Part shown: in pieces, positions 8,238 through 17,820 of the stretch
Layout of the letters: the number at the start of each line of letters is the position of its first letter
How positions within the stretch are numbered: position 1 is the first letter of the stretch
From: Candidatus Altimarinota bacterium
GTDB lineage: Bacteria; Patescibacteriota; Gracilibacteria; UM-FILTER-43-11
NCBI GenBank assembly: GCA_028281045.1
Contig: JANQKP010000004.1
Coordinates: 45,044-109,043, forward strand
DNA: 64,000 bases
Direction: 5' to 3'
Translations under genes and position numbers: made by a program
Notes under the pieces: model-generated
Databases searched by the model: none
What the model was told of the DNA's origin: nothing
Seen by the model: only the letters and a program-made list of their open reading frames with translations

Positions 8238-8960
8238 TTAGTGCCACTTACGGCTTTTAAGAGTAACCACGTTTAAATATAAGAATAAGTATGTGGTCAG
8301 GAAGTAGTAAATAATGTCACGGCTATCAATTACCCCACGTCCAATACTTTTAAAGTGTTGCCCTACAGCAACGTATTTAAAGAATGGAACGAGCTTTTGT
8401 GGTGCCGTATGCAGCACAAAAGACTCTCCCATTACATAAAGGAGGAACATTACAAGAACGGAGATAATAAAGGCAATGATCTGATTATCGGTATTACTTG
8501 AAATCCAAAGTCCGAGAGATAAATACACGGCTCCTAGGAATAAGCTTCCAAGGTAACCTCCAAGAATGGCACCCCAGTCTGGATTTCCAATAAAGAATAG
8601 GATCATAGGAAGAGCTGAGCTACACACCAGCGTAATAAATAAGAAGGTGAAGCTCGCCATGAACTTACCAAGCACTGCTTCCCATTCGGTAATAGGGGCT
8701 GTAAGTAATGTTTCAAACGTTCCTAGCTTTTTTTCTTCAGCCCAAAGCCTCATGGTCATCGCTGGAATTAGAACCAAGAAGAACCAAGGCAAAATGGCAA
8801 AGAAATCTCTCATTGAAGATTGTCCAATGAGGAAGAAGCTTCTGAAATAAAGCCATGAAGAAAGCACTAAGAACACGGTCATGAAAATATAGGCCAGCGG
8901 TGAATTAAAGTATCCACGTAGCTCTTTCCCCATGATGATTTTTACATGTCTTATGGTCAT
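8238..8960 (-). CDS. ABC-2 type transporter permease, GldF-like
   Basis: Integral membrane subunit of the exporter. The 240-residue product has about six hydrophobic segments, beginning with PLAYIFMTVFLVLSSWLYF. The conserved cytoplasmic segment MRLWAEEKKLGTFETLLTAPITEWEAVLGKF (short form: LGTFETLLTAPI) is a strong mark of the ABC-2/GldF family. It lies between the ATPase gene and the GldG-like gene with start and stop codons touching, so the four genes form one transcription unit. Confidence 0.93.
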   Translation of the reverse strand: MTIRHVKIIMGKELRGYFNSPLAYIFMTVFLVLSSWLYFRSFFLIGQSSMRDFFAILPWFFLVLIPAMTMRLWAEEKKLGTFETLLTAPITEWEAVLGKFMASFTFLFITLVCSSALPMILFFIGNPDWGAILGGYLGSLFLGAVYLSLGLWISSNTDNQIIAFIISVLVMFLLYVMGESFVLHTAPQKLVPFFKYVAVGQHFKSIGRGVIDSRDIIYYFLTTYLFLYLNVVTLKSRKWH

Positions 8961-9904
8961 TATTCAGATTTTCCGGTTACTTGATTAAATACTTCTTCAA
9001 GCGTAACGAATTCACGGTGAATATCGAGAAGTTTAAAGTCTTTTTCTACGATTTCCTTCGCAATTTCACTACGCAAGTCTTTGTTTTTTACAGTGATCAC
9101 ATCATACCCTGTGGCTCCGCGGTCATTCACTTGGCGCGTAGACACATGTTTCACTCCATCAATCTTTTCAATCACTTTAGTTACTTTTTTAGCATCCCCT
9201 TTGGCGGTGATTTGTACATTCGCGTGACCGTCTACTGTATTTCTAAGTTCTGCTGGAGTTCCAGAGGCCACAATGCGTCCACGATCAATAATCACAATGC
9301 GATTACAAGTCAGTTCTACTTCAGCCAGAAGATGACTACAAAGAATAACAGTCTTTTCTTTTCCAAGTTTTTTAATCAGCGTTCTGATTTCTACAATCTG
9401 ATTAGGATCTAGCCCTGCCGTAGGCTCATCAAGAATCAGAATCTCAGGATCATGAATAAGAGCAGCGGCAAGCCCAACACGCTGGCGGTAACCCTTAGAA
9501 AGTGAACCAATAGGGTTATAAAGTTTTCCAGCTAGCCCAGAATCTTCTACCACTTTGGCAATACGCACAGGAATGTCTTTCTTTTTAATCTCATGAAGCT
9601 GCGCTCTGTAATGAAGGTATTCCATTACGGTCATATCCATATAAAGAGGATTGTTCTCAGGAAGGTATCCAATCTTTTTTCTCACTTTAAGTCCTTCTTT
9701 AAAACAATCGTAGTTAGATACCTGAGCAGTTCCACTACTGGCAGACATAAAACAGGTTAAAATCTTCATGGTCGTCGTTTTCCCAGCTCCGTTAGGACCT
9801 AGAAAGCCAAGAATTTCTCCTTTTTTCACTTCAAATGAAATTCCTCGTAGGGCTTCAAAATTCCCATACTTCTTCCGTAGATTTCTCACCTTAATAACAG
9901 ACAA
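8960..9904 (-). CDS. ABC transporter ATP-binding protein, GldA-like
   Basis: Cytoplasmic ATPase driving the adjacent permease. Seen: Walker A GPNGAGKTTTMK, Q-loop region IGYLPENNPLYMDMTV, signature LSKGYRQRVGLAAAL and Walker B EILILDEPTAGLDPNQ, followed by the H-loop SHLLAEVE. A C-terminal domain of about 90 residues follows, as in GldA and other ABC-2 drug or polysaccharide ATPases. The reading frame stays open upstream to a TTG at 9961, but that would add an unrelated hydrophobic stretch. I prefer the TTG at 9904, which gives the usual opening SVIKVRNLRKKYG. First gene of the four-gene operon. Confidence 0.92.
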   Translation of the reverse strand: MSVIKVRNLRKKYGNFEALRGISFEVKKGEILGFLGPNGAGKTTTMKILTCFMSASSGTAQVSNYDCFKEGLKVRKKIGYLPENNPLYMDMTVMEYLHYRAQLHEIKKKDIPVRIAKVVEDSGLAGKLYNPIGSLSKGYRQRVGLAAALIHDPEILILDEPTAGLDPNQIVEIRTLIKKLGKEKTVILCSHLLAEVELTCNRIVIIDRGRIVASGTPAELRNTVDGHANVQITAKGDAKKVTKVIEKIDGVKHVSTRQVNDRGATGYDVITVKNKDLRSEIAKEIVEKDFKLLDIHREFVTLEEVFNQVTGKSE

Positions 9905-9974
9905 AAAAGTTTGTTTAAATGTTAGGATATAAAAAATAACCCAAACCGCTATACGCGGCAAGGCTTTTTTTAAA

Positions 9975-10050
9975 TGGTACCCGAGGCTGGAATCGAACCA
10001 GCGGCCTCCGCCTTAGAAGGGCGTTGCTCTATCCCCTGAGCTACTCGGGC
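9975..10050 (-). tRNA. trnR: tRNA-Arg (anticodon TCT)
   Basis: Reads AGA and AGG codons. On the minus strand the acceptor stem GCCCGAG pairs with CTCGGGT. The anticodon loop is CTTCTAA, and the T-loop is the standard TTCGATT. The CCA end is encoded in the DNA (9975-9977 as TGG on the plus strand). Confidence 0.96.
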
Positions 10051-10107
10051 ACATGAAAAACATCATGACTATTTTAGAATCGCATGAAGCCTATTGCAAA
10101 CCTTTTA

Positions 10108-11772
10108 TTAGATATTACCTTTAGGCTCGGATTCTGTTTCGACAGCATCCCTTTCCACTTTAATTAAATCTCTAGCGTCTAGACCCACTCTACCATTTCT
10201 AACGGTAGCAATGGCATCTTGCCTCATTCGATCTCTACCCTCGTAGAATAAGCGGATGTTTCTCAGGTAAATGATGTTGTTAAAGTCACTCAGCATGGCC
10301 TGCATGTCTCCAGCATATTTATCCTCAATAAAGTCATAAGTTTCCTGATCTTGACGAATAACTTTTCCAAGATCTTCCACAGAAGCAATAGGAGTACTAC
10401 CTTCGTAATTAAGATGAGCCAGATAGCTCTCATAACCCTTGGTTCCAGGATATGAAAGAGAAATGGCTTTTGTAATTTCATTTTTATTTACAGCAGCAGC
10501 CTTGGTAACGTCCATAGATTCAGGCATAGGATGCTGAGTTACAAAATCAAGAATTCCTGCCTTATAAGCATCTGCCGCCTGATTAACAAGTGTAATTTCC
10601 TCCTCTTGATAAGCATCAATGGCTTCATCAAGAACGGTTAGTGAGTCCTGGTAAGCTCTTTCAAGAGCCGCCTTTTCGTCTGTAGCACCAGGCACATTTA
10701 AAGGTTTATTAAATTGCTTCATAGCCTTGTAAGCCGCTTTCACCTCCTCAAAAGCGCGTCTTGGTCTAGACCCCGCACGAGCTTTTGCAATTTGGTTGTT
10801 GAAGTTAAAAAAGAATCCGTCTGGAGCAACTTTTCCTGATTTCAAATCTTCGAGTTCAGCGTTTTGCTTTTGGAAATTTGCGTTAGCAATCTCAACAAGA
10901 CCCATACGCCATTCCTCAAGATTAGACTCGGTAGTTTGCTCTGCAATTTGCGCAGCAATCTCTGGGTCAACAACCAGCTTTTCAGCTTCAGTAGCCCCTA
11001 CAATTTCGTCAGAAGTAGCTCCCTCGTCGTCATTTAAAACTCCTGCACTTATTTCTTCTGCATCAGCTCCCTCTGTTTTAACCTCAGCTTTAGCTGAAAG
11101 TGGTTTTTCTGCAGTGACTCCATCAAGCGAATCTAAAGCCGCTTGATATTCCTCATTACCTGCCTGATTTCCCACAAGTTTAACTTGTTTAGCTAAATCT
11201 ATTTCATTATTAGCAATGGCAAAGGCTTTAAGGGTGTAAGCACCAATGAATCCATCTACTTGAGTAAAGCGAGTATTGCCATCAAAGCTGTTTGCAACTC
11301 TACCTTTAACAAAGGCTTGCATGTCTTCTACCACTTCGCGGTTCTTTTCAACGTCTCTTACATCAAATTTAATGAGCTTCTTGGTGTCTCCATCTGAGGC
11401 ATCATTAATTTTTCCAATAATGTCGTTAAGTTCACCGACAAAAGCAGCATTAGCTGCCGTTACATTCCCATACTCGTATTCTTTATGTCCATCAATAAAT
11501 GGTTTCCAATTATGAGAAATATAAATCTTTTCTCTGTTTTCTTTTAGGAGTTTTAAAGCTTCCACCTGAAGATCTTCTCTAATAGCGTCTTCTCCTTCAC
11601 GGGCTTCTTCTGCAGCTCTTTCTACAGCACCACCTAGATCTGCTTCATCAGCAGGTTCTGCTGTTTCATCAGTCGTATCAGAACGATAAGCACTTTCAAC
11701 ATTTGCCATATAATCATCGTGAAGTTCAGGTACATCGTGTTCTGTTCCAAATTTTTCTCCTGGTGCGCTCAT
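10108..11772 (-). CDS. Acidic soluble hypothetical protein
   Basis: No family recognised with confidence. The 554-residue product is strongly acidic, with no signal peptide or membrane segment. The first 75 residues are Glu/Asp/Ala-rich and probably disordered. The remainder looks mainly helical. One short segment, FTQVDGFIGAYTLKAF near residues 168-183, resembles the vDGxxGxxTxxA core of peptidoglycan-binding domain 1, but the match is short and may be chance. It is a single gene transcribed from an extended -10 promoter of the kind found before several other large unknown genes here, and is followed by tRNA-Arg. Confidence 0.8.
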   Translation of the reverse strand: MSAPGEKFGTEHDVPELHDDYMANVESAYRSDTTDETAEPADEADLGGAVERAAEEAREGEDAIREDLQVEALKLLKENREKIYISHNWKPFIDGHKEYEYGNVTAANAAFVGELNDIIGKINDASDGDTKKLIKFDVRDVEKNREVVEDMQAFVKGRVANSFDGNTRFTQVDGFIGAYTLKAFAIANNEIDLAKQVKLVGNQAGNEEYQAALDSLDGVTAEKPLSAKAEVKTEGADAEEISAGVLNDDEGATSDEIVGATEAEKLVVDPEIAAQIAEQTTESNLEEWRMGLVEIANANFQKQNAELEDLKSGKVAPDGFFFNFNNQIAKARAGSRPRRAFEEVKAAYKAMKQFNKPLNVPGATDEKAALERAYQDSLTVLDEAIDAYQEEEITLVNQAADAYKAGILDFVTQHPMPESMDVTKAAAVNKNEITKAISLSYPGTKGYESYLAHLNYEGSTPIASVEDLGKVIRQDQETYDFIEDKYAGDMQAMLSDFNNIIYLRNIRLFYEGRDRMRQDAIATVRNGRVGLDARDLIKVERDAVETESEPKGNI

Positions 11773-11798
11773 AATTTTTATATTTATTAAATCTATTT

Positions 11799-11827
11799 AT
11801 TATACCAAATTATAGGTGAAAATGCAA
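11799..11827 (-). promoter_or_regulatory. Extended -10 promoter of the 554-residue protein gene
   Basis: On the minus strand: TTGCAT (11822-11827), a 17-base spacer ending TTTGG, and TATAAT (11799-11804). The TGG before TATAAT gives an extended -10. Confidence 0.75.
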
Positions 11828-11888
11828 CCGGTTTTACCTTTATATACGTAGTGATCTTGGGGTAGAATAAAAAGCCTAGAAAACACAT

Positions 11889-12932
11889 ATGATCGAAAGA
11901 GACAATCCCATAGCAAACACAGGCCAAAATGAAGAAGAGGTAACTTCTTTAGATTTCACCCTGCGCCCTAAGAAATTAGACGAATATGTAGGGCAAGAAG
12001 ACATTAAAAAGAACCTTGGGGTTTCTATTCAGGCCGCTCAGAAAAGAGATGAACCTGTAGAACATATTTTATTCTACGGTCCTCCAGGACTGGGCAAAAC
12101 CACTCTGGCGAATATCATTGCTAGAGAAATGGGAGTAAATATTAAAACCACTTCAGGTCCAGCCATTGAAAAACAAGGAGATCTGGCTTCTATTCTGACG
12201 AATCTGCAAGAGAACGATATCCTGTTTATTGATGAGATTCACAGGCTAAAAACCCAGATTGAAGAGATGCTGTATAGCGCCATGGAAGACTACGCCTTAG
12301 ATATTATCATTGGAAAAGGGCCTGCAGCCCGTTCCATGAGGCTATCACTACCTAAATTCACTTTAATTGGAGCAACCACCAAGGCTGGATCGCTTAGTTC
12401 ACCGCTAAGAGATCGCTTTGGACATATCTATAAATTAGATTTCTACACGGACGAAGAAATCCGTAAGATTGTAAGCCGTAGCGCAAGCCTACTCGACATG
12501 AAAATCGATGATGATGCAGCCCTAGAGATTGCAAGTTGCTCACGTAAAACGCCACGTATTGCTAACCGCATACTCAAAAGAGTGCGTGATTTTGCTGAAG
12601 TAGAAAGTAAAAAAGGAATCGATCTAGCCCTATGTAAAAAAAGCTTAGAATCTATGGGAATCGATAAGGCAGGACTCGATAAAACAGATCGCCAGATTCT
12701 AGTGACCATTATTGAAAAATTCAACGGTGGACCAGTGGGATTAAACACCATTGCTGCTATGACCACAGAGCCCACAGAAACCATTGAAGATCTCTATGAA
12801 CCTTACCTGCTTCAAATCGGTTTCATGGAGCGCACTAAGCGTGGTAGAATGGTCACCAAAAATGCGTACAGCCACCTGAAATTGACGTATATAGAAGACT
12901 CAAATCAAAACCAAAGCCAGCTATTTAACTAA
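11889..12932 (+). CDS. ruvB: Holliday junction branch migration helicase RuvB
   Basis: AAA+ motor that, with RuvA, drives branch migration of Holliday junctions during recombination and fork repair. Seen: [19 protein letters not shown] near 26-43, Walker [10 protein letters not shown] at 64-72, Walker B LFIDEIH at 112-118, sensor GATTKAG, and the RDRFG arginine-finger region. The C-terminal winged helix carries [11 protein letters not shown] and the segment ending in ERTKRGR. Length 347 is normal. It leads a run with dnaG (2-base spacer), rpoD and greA. ruvA is about 16 kb away in this window; ruvC is not seen. Confidence 0.98.
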   Translation: MIERDNPIANTGQNEEEVTSLDFTLRPKKLDEYVGQEDIKKNLGVSIQAAQKRDEPVEHILFYGPPGLGKTTLANIIAREMGVNIKTTSGPAIEKQGDLASILTNLQENDILFIDEIHRLKTQIEEMLYSAMEDYALDIIIGKGPAARSMRLSLPKFTLIGATTKAGSLSSPLRDRFGHIYKLDFYTDEEIRKIVSRSASLLDMKIDDDAALEIASCSRKTPRIANRILKRVRDFAEVESKKGIDLALCKKSLESMGIDKAGLDKTDRQILVTIIEKFNGGPVGLNTIAAMTTEPTETIEDLYEPYLLQIGFMERTKRGRMVTKNAYSHLKLTYIEDSNQNQSQLFN

Positions 12933-12934
12933 AG

Positions 12935-14677
12935 ATGAATCACCTCGAGGAAATACGTTCAAAGATCAGCATAGAAGAGCTGGTAGGCTCATACGTTCAG
13001 CTTAAAAAAGCAGGGCGCAACTTTAGAGGCCTATGCCCTTTCCACGGCGAAAAGACGCCTAGTTTTATGGTGAGTCCAGAAAAGCAAATCGCCTACTGTT
13101 TTGGATGTAACCAAGGTGGAGATATTTTTAAATTCACTCAGCTGGTGGAAAGCTGCGATTTCCCTGAAGCGCTTAAAATGCTGGCCGATAAAGCCGGGGT
13201 AACGCTACCTAAAACTTCACCCAAAGAAAGCAATAAACGCTTTAAAACCGTAGAAATCAATGAGATTGCGGTGAATTTCTTCCAAGAAGAGCTTGAGAAG
13301 AATGAAAAGTATAAAAAATACTTTTTAGATCGTGGACTTACCGCCCCTACGATCAAAGAATTCCAACTGGGATATGCTCCAGATTCTTTTAACGCTTTAA
13401 AAACGCGCCTAAAAGAAAAAGGGGTAACGGATCGTGAAATGCTAGATGCTGGAGTGGTGAATCAGAAAGACATGGCCGATCAAAATACCTATGATCGCTT
13501 TCGCCATCGTCTGATTTTCCCGATTTACGATCATCAAAAAAATCCCGTAGCCTTCGGCGGAAGAATTATCGATCAAGGTGAGCCAAAATACTTAAATAGT
13601 CCAGATACACCAGCCTACAACAAAAGCATGGTGCTTTATGGATTACATCTAGCCAAAGACGCCGTTAAGGAAAAGGACATGGCTATTTTTGTAGAGGGTT
13701 ACATGGATGTCATTGCCAGCCACCAAGCCGGGGTTAAAAATGTCATTGCCACCTCTGGAACCGCGATGACAGAGCAGCAACTTAAACTGATTAAGCGCTA
13801 CACTAAAAACATTGCTTTAGCCTTTGATCAAGACTCGGCTGGCATGGAAGCCACGATGCGTGCTATTGAACTGGCGGAACTTGCTGAACTCAACATTAAA
13901 ATCGTTCAAATTGGAGAAAAAGATCCAGATGAATGCATTAAAGAAGATCCAGACACCTGGATTAAGGCCACCGAAAACCCAGTTTCTGTGATGGATTTCT
14001 ACTTTGCTTACGCAAATAGCAAGCATGACAAAGAAACCATGGAAGGCAAAAAAGGCATCATGAGCATTATTTTGCCGATTATTAAGCTTATTCCAAGCGA
14101 AGTTGAACAAGGGGCTCACTTAAATCGCCTCTCGGTTGAGATTAAAACCGACGTTAAACTCCTTTGGAATGATCTGAATAAAACCCAGACTCAAAAGACT
14201 TATGCGCCTGAAAAAGGCCAAGTAGTAGCAGAAGCAAAACCGCTTTCTTACAACCGTGAACAGTACCTTTTAGGCTTCATTTTGAAGTTCCCAGAATTTT
14301 ACAAAATTGTGGCCGAAAATTTGATCGAAAATATAGGGGCAGATCCAGTGACAGAAACGTTTTACAAAACTATGAAATCTGTGTACACTCTTGAGGGTCC
14401 ACTCGACGTAGACGCTTTAAAGGCCGCTTTAGAGGCTGGAGAAAGAGAAAAAGTGGACATTTATTCGCTTCTCATCGACGAGAAGTATCCAGATTTTTCT
14501 GAGGAGGCTGCCGAAAAAGAAATTCGCTCCCTAGTAAGATCGATCAACCAGAAGAATATTAAACAGGTTCAGAAGCAGGTCGAGCTCAGCATTCGCGGAG
14601 CAAACACTGCAGAGGAGAAAACTCAACTGCTCAATAAATACAATGAGATTCTGAAGCTCGCGACGAAAGTTAACTAA
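12935..14677 (+). CDS. dnaG: DNA primase DnaG
   Basis: Synthesises RNA primers for replication. Seen: N-terminal CHC2 zinc-binding site with C34, H37, C55 and C58, and the family segment [20 protein letters not shown]. The core holds the [18 protein letters not shown] region, and the Toprim domain holds EGYMDVI and the acidic DQDSAGMEA. The C-terminal helicase-interacting part is divergent. Length 580 is normal. It starts 2 bases after ruvB and 11 bases before rpoD, so the classical dnaG-rpoD pairing is kept, while rpsU is absent. Confidence 0.98.
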   Translation: MNHLEEIRSKISIEELVGSYVQLKKAGRNFRGLCPFHGEKTPSFMVSPEKQIAYCFGCNQGGDIFKFTQLVESCDFPEALKMLADKAGVTLPKTSPKESNKRFKTVEINEIAVNFFQEELEKNEKYKKYFLDRGLTAPTIKEFQLGYAPDSFNALKTRLKEKGVTDREMLDAGVVNQKDMADQNTYDRFRHRLIFPIYDHQKNPVAFGGRIIDQGEPKYLNSPDTPAYNKSMVLYGLHLAKDAVKEKDMAIFVEGYMDVIASHQAGVKNVIATSGTAMTEQQLKLIKRYTKNIALAFDQDSAGMEATMRAIELAELAELNIKIVQIGEKDPDECIKEDPDTWIKATENPVSVMDFYFAYANSKHDKETMEGKKGIMSIILPIIKLIPSEVEQGAHLNRLSVEIKTDVKLLWNDLNKTQTQKTYAPEKGQVVAEAKPLSYNREQYLLGFILKFPEFYKIVAENLIENIGADPVTETFYKTMKSVYTLEGPLDVDALKAALEAGEREKVDIYSLLIDEKYPDFSEEAAEKEIRSLVRSINQKNIKQVQKQVELSIRGANTAEEKTQLLNKYNEILKLATKVN

Positions 14678-14688
14678 CTAAACCCTTT

Positions 14689-15918
14689 ATGGCTAAGAAA
14701 GTTCATAAGAAGTTTATCACTCACCCAGATGACGAGACCCTTGAGAAATATCCCAAGGAAATTCGCCAACTGATCAAAAAAGGTCGTGAACAGAAGTTCG
14801 TGACTCATCAAGAGCTCCTTAAAGGGATGCCTGAGATTGAAAAGAATGTGATTCTTCTAGATGAGATCTACAGTTTATTCATGGACCTTGGAATCGAGGT
14901 GATGGATGTTAAAAACGACATGATCTGGGGGAAAGAAAACACGAAAGCCAAGAAAGGAGAATTCGATGAAGAATTCTTTGATTTCGACGATGATGATGAC
15001 GGTGATGACGGTGATGACTCCAAGAAAGATGATGACGATGAAGACGGTGCAAAAGACGAAAAAGCGAAGAAGCAAACAGATAATCTTAGAGAAATTGCAA
15101 ACGACTCTGTTCGTATGTACCTTTCTGAGATTGGTAAAGTAGATCTTCTTACTGCAGATGAAGAAATTTCACTGGCAAAACGTATTGCTAAGGGAGATCA
15201 GACTGCTAAATCTAAACTAGCCGAAGCGAATCTTCGTCTAGTGGTTTCTATTGCTAAAAAATACATCGGACGTGGTCTTTCATTCTTAGATCTTATTCAA
15301 GAAGGAAACATTGGACTATTCCGTGCTGTAGAAAAATTCGATCCTAAACGTGGATTCAAATTCTCTACTTACGCAACATGGTGGATTCGCCAAGCCATTA
15401 CCCGCGCCATTGCTGACCAAGCCCGCACCATTCGTATTCCGGTACATATGGTAGAAACCATTAACAAGCTTACGCATACGCAGCGTCGTCTGCTTCAAGA
15501 GCTTGGTCGTGAGCCAACTTCTGAGGAACTTGCCTCTGAAATGGATATGGATATTAAAAAGGTGCGTCACATTCTTAAGATCTCTCAAGACATTATCTCT
15601 CTTGAAGCTCCAGTAGGTGCTGAAGAAGACAGTAAACTTGGAGACTTCATTGAAGATGACGAAGCTATTGCTCCAAATGATTCTACGAATCGTCAGATCA
15701 TCAAAGAAAACATTCACGCGATGCTTCAGTATCTTTCTCCACGTGAGCAAAAGATCATTCGCATGCGTTTTGGACTAGACGATGGAATCGGACACACCCT
15801 AGAAGAAGTAGGACAAGAATTCGGAGTAACTCGTGAACGTATTCGTCAAATTGAAGCGAAGATTCTTCAGAAACTTCGTGATCACCCTACTAGTGTGAAA
15901 ATTAAAGAATACCATTAA
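14689..15918 (+). CDS. rpoD: RNA polymerase primary sigma factor RpoD
   Basis: Directs RNA polymerase to housekeeping promoters. Residues 136-150 hold sigma region 1.2 ([17 protein letters not shown]). Region 2 follows with [15 protein letters not shown] and the -10-recognising [13 protein letters not shown]. Region 3 contains [12 protein letters not shown]. Region 4 contains the -35-recognising helix-turn-helix [20 protein letters not shown]. Region 1.1 is replaced by a divergent domain plus an Asp-rich stretch at about 92-120. Length is 409. The many TTGaca/TATAAT promoters in the window fit this factor. It is followed by greA after 27 bases. Confidence 0.98.
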   Translation: MAKKVHKKFITHPDDETLEKYPKEIRQLIKKGREQKFVTHQELLKGMPEIEKNVILLDEIYSLFMDLGIEVMDVKNDMIWGKENTKAKKGEFDEEFFDFDDDDDGDDGDDSKKDDDDEDGAKDEKAKKQTDNLREIANDSVRMYLSEIGKVDLLTADEEISLAKRIAKGDQTAKSKLAEANLRLVVSIAKKYIGRGLSFLDLIQEGNIGLFRAVEKFDPKRGFKFSTYATWWIRQAITRAIADQARTIRIPVHMVETINKLTHTQRRLLQELGREPTSEELASEMDMDIKKVRHILKISQDIISLEAPVGAEEDSKLGDFIEDDEAIAPNDSTNRQIIKENIHAMLQYLSPREQKIIRMRFGLDDGIGHTLEEVGQEFGVTRERIRQIEAKILQKLRDHPTSVKIKEYH

Positions 15919-15945
15919 AATTATTAACTAACTCTAACTTATCTC

Positions 15946-16431
15946 ATGGCAGATATTGATGACAAACAAGTATTAGTGACCAAGGAAGGTCTAGCGAAAC
16001 TTAAAGATGAACTTAAGAACTTTGAAGAAGTTCGTCGTAAAGAAGTGGCTGACCGTCTTAAAGAAGCGATCTCATACGGAGATCTTTCGGAAAACTCTGA
16101 GTACGAAGAAGCTAAAAATGAACAAGCCTTTGTAGAAGGTCGTATTATCGAGCTTCAAAAAATGATTGAGAATGCTCAGATCATTACTGATTCAAAAGCG
16201 AAAGCAGACTCTATTCAAATTGGTACAACTGTAACGGTACAAAACCTAACAGAACATGACGATCCTGAAACCTACACTATTGTAGGTTCTACAGAAGCAG
16301 ATCCAACAGAGCACAAAATCTCTAATGAATCTCCAATCGGAGCAGCGCTTCTTGGAAAACACAAAGGAGACACTTTCAAAGTTAAAGTACCTGCTGGAGT
16401 ATTTGAATACAAAGTAGTGAAAATTAAATAA
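15946..16431 (+). CDS. greA: Transcription elongation factor GreA
   Basis: Rescues backtracked RNA polymerase by stimulating cleavage of the nascent transcript. Seen: the N-terminal coiled-coil with VTKEGLAKLKDELKNFE and the tip segment AISYGDLSENSEYEEAKNEQ, which carries the two acidic catalytic residues. The C-terminal FKBP-like domain has the hallmark SPIGAALLGKHKGD. Length 161 is normal. It is the last gene of the ruvB-dnaG-rpoD-greA run, and a good terminator follows within 20 bases. Confidence 0.98.
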   Translation: MADIDDKQVLVTKEGLAKLKDELKNFEEVRRKEVADRLKEAISYGDLSENSEYEEAKNEQAFVEGRIIELQKMIENAQIITDSKAKADSIQIGTTVTVQNLTEHDDPETYTIVGSTEADPTEHKISNESPIGAALLGKHKGDTFKVKVPAGVFEYKVVKIK

Positions 16432-16448
16432 TTCCGATGAAATTAAGG

Positions 16449-16476
16449 CCCGCTCTTTTATAGGAGCGGGTTTTTT
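16449..16476 (+). terminator. Rho-independent terminator after greA
   Basis: CCCGCTC (16449-16455) pairs with GAGCGGG (16464-16470), followed by six T (16471-16476). Confidence 0.93.
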
Positions 16477-16491
16477 GTTACGCTTAAAGCC

Positions 16492-17331
16492 ATGAACTCA
16501 CTCCCTTTTGCATCAAGTTTTTTAATTGCCATCCTCCCCGCGCTGATTTGGCTTTTTATTTATGTAAAAAAAGACAATGTAGATCCAGAGCCTAAAAAAG
16601 TGATCCTAAAAACTTTTTTAGCCGGAGCTCTTATAGCACTCCCCTTCCTAGGTGTACGCTTTTTCATTGCAGATCTTCATTTAACTAACGCCGTTACCGC
16701 CGGGCTTTGCGTGATTGTTTTTGCCGCCTTAGAAGAGGTGGCTAAACTTTCTGCCAGTATCTACGTGGTTTCTAGGCACAGGTTGGAATTTAATCAAATC
16801 ATAGATGGGGTGGTTTATGCTGTTACTGCTGCCCTTGGATTTTCTTTTATAGAAAACTTCTTCTATTTTTCAGAGCTCTTCAAGGTAGCCGCTATAGAAA
16901 GTAGCTTCTCTATTATTGCCTTCAGAAGCTTTGGAACCATGCTGGCTCACACCTTATTCTCTGCACTCGCTGGGCTTATCTGGGCCTACGCCTACTTCTC
17001 TAAAAAGATCACGCCCTTTCAAAAGAAATCTCTTTTGGCTTTTGAGCTAAAAGACTTTTTCAATTTAGAAATATGGTCCCTTCATATCATTCGTAGAAAC
17101 ATTCTTATTGCACATCCTTCACGCCGTGGAGGACATGAAAAAAAGATTCTAGTCCTGGAAGGCATTGTGCTTGCTACCATACTCCACAGTATCTACAACC
17201 TGATGACCACCTTCGAAGTTCTAGGCCAAAGTCTCACCTTCTTGCTGGTCCCAGCTCTGGTAGGCGGTTTTTTATTAGTGTCATACCTATTCACCAAAAA
17301 GTTCTACACCAAGATCTACAAGGTGGTATAA
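16492..17331 (+). CDS. PrsW-type intramembrane metalloprotease
   Basis: Predicted membrane-embedded protease of the PrsW/CPBP relatives, which in Bacillus clips anti-sigma factors. The 279-residue product has about seven or eight hydrophobic segments. It carries the PrsW marks EEVAK at 81-85, SFIENFFYF at about 118-126, HTLFSALAGLIWAY from H153, and a late ATILHSIYNL. These Glu and His residues form the proposed active site. The opening ALIWLFIYVKKDNVDPEPK is also typical of PrsW. The substrate is unknown and no anti-sigma gene lies nearby. It stands alone between the greA terminator and the next promoter. Confidence 0.9.
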   Translation: MNSLPFASSFLIAILPALIWLFIYVKKDNVDPEPKKVILKTFLAGALIALPFLGVRFFIADLHLTNAVTAGLCVIVFAALEEVAKLSASIYVVSRHRLEFNQIIDGVVYAVTAALGFSFIENFFYFSELFKVAAIESSFSIIAFRSFGTMLAHTLFSALAGLIWAYAYFSKKITPFQKKSLLAFELKDFFNLEIWSLHIIRRNILIAHPSRRGGHEKKILVLEGIVLATILHSIYNLMTTFEVLGQSLTFLLVPALVGGFLLVSYLFTKKFYTKIYKVV

Positions 17332-17334
17332 ACC

Positions 17335-17363
17335 TTGTTTTTTAGCCCATTTTTTGGTATAAT
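17335..17363 (+). promoter_or_regulatory. Promoter P1, carrying the shared CATTTTTTGG block
   Basis: TTGTTT at 17335-17340, a 17-base spacer ending CATTTTTTGG, and TATAAT at 17358-17363. The predicted start near 17370 leaves only about 5 bases before the ATG at 17375. The spacer matches three other promoters in the window almost exactly. Confidence 0.8.
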
Positions 17364-17374
17364 ATATTGATAAA

Positions 17375-17758
17375 ATGGCTACACAAGAACCCAAAGCAGT
17401 GGCACTTAAAATCTCTCCTGAAGCTCAGGAGAAATTCCCAGACCTTATTGAAATGATTAAGGTAAGCCCTTCTATGAAAGAAGAAGAGCGCCAGTATTGG
17501 GTGGATGCACTCCCTGTTATGACCGATGATCAGGTGCAAAACCTAAGAGGGATTCTTGAGAATGAAAAAGCGAAGATTGAAGAAGCAGATAAAAACTTTA
17601 ACAAAGGAGTTCAAGGTGCTGCAGATAAAGCTAAGGCAGCCTTTGATGAAGCCGCTTATAGAGAAAAGAAAAAATTACGTGTAGAAGCAGAGCAAAAAGA
17701 AGAAACAGCGGAGGCGGAAGCTGAAGCAGATATTTTAAGCCAACTGGAAAACCTTTAA
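17375..17758 (+). CDS. Small coiled-coil hypothetical protein
   Basis: No family recognised. The 127-residue product is charged and soluble. It has a compact N-terminal part (LKISPEAQEKFPDLIEMIKVSPSMKEEERQYW, short form: SPSMKEEERQYW) and, from about residue 60, a Lys/Glu/Ala-rich stretch likely to be one long coiled coil, ending ILSQLENL. A strong promoter precedes it and a terminator follows 24 bases after the stop, so it is a single-gene unit of probably high expression. It sits just before valS. Confidence 0.82.
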   Translation: MATQEPKAVALKISPEAQEKFPDLIEMIKVSPSMKEEERQYWVDALPVMTDDQVQNLRGILENEKAKIEEADKNFNKGVQGAADKAKAAFDEAAYREKKKLRVEAEQKEETAEAEAEADILSQLENL

Positions 17759-17761
17759 GAG

Positions 17762-17790
17762 TTGTACATAGCCTGTAAATTCGTTAGGAT
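17762..17790 (+). promoter_or_regulatory. Candidate valS promoter overlapping the upstream terminator
   Basis: TTGTAC at 17762-17767, a 17-base spacer, and the weak -10 TAGGAT at 17785-17790. The -10 lies in the 5' arm of the terminator hairpin. Confidence 0.4.
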
Positions 17791-17817
17791 ATTAGAGCTA
17801 GCTCCTAACGTTTTTTT
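17782..17817 (+). terminator. Terminator between the coiled-coil gene and valS
   Basis: CGTTAGGA (17782-17789) pairs with TCCTAACG (17803-17810), followed by seven T. The T-run ends three bases before the valS ATG, so the hairpin could also act as an attenuator. Confidence 0.85.
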
Positions 17818-17820
17818 AAG

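Noticed and set aside
9905..9961. Upstream extension of the ABC ATPase gene to the TTG at 9961
   Set aside because: It adds 19 residues with no match to the family and would use the likely promoter region as coding sequence.
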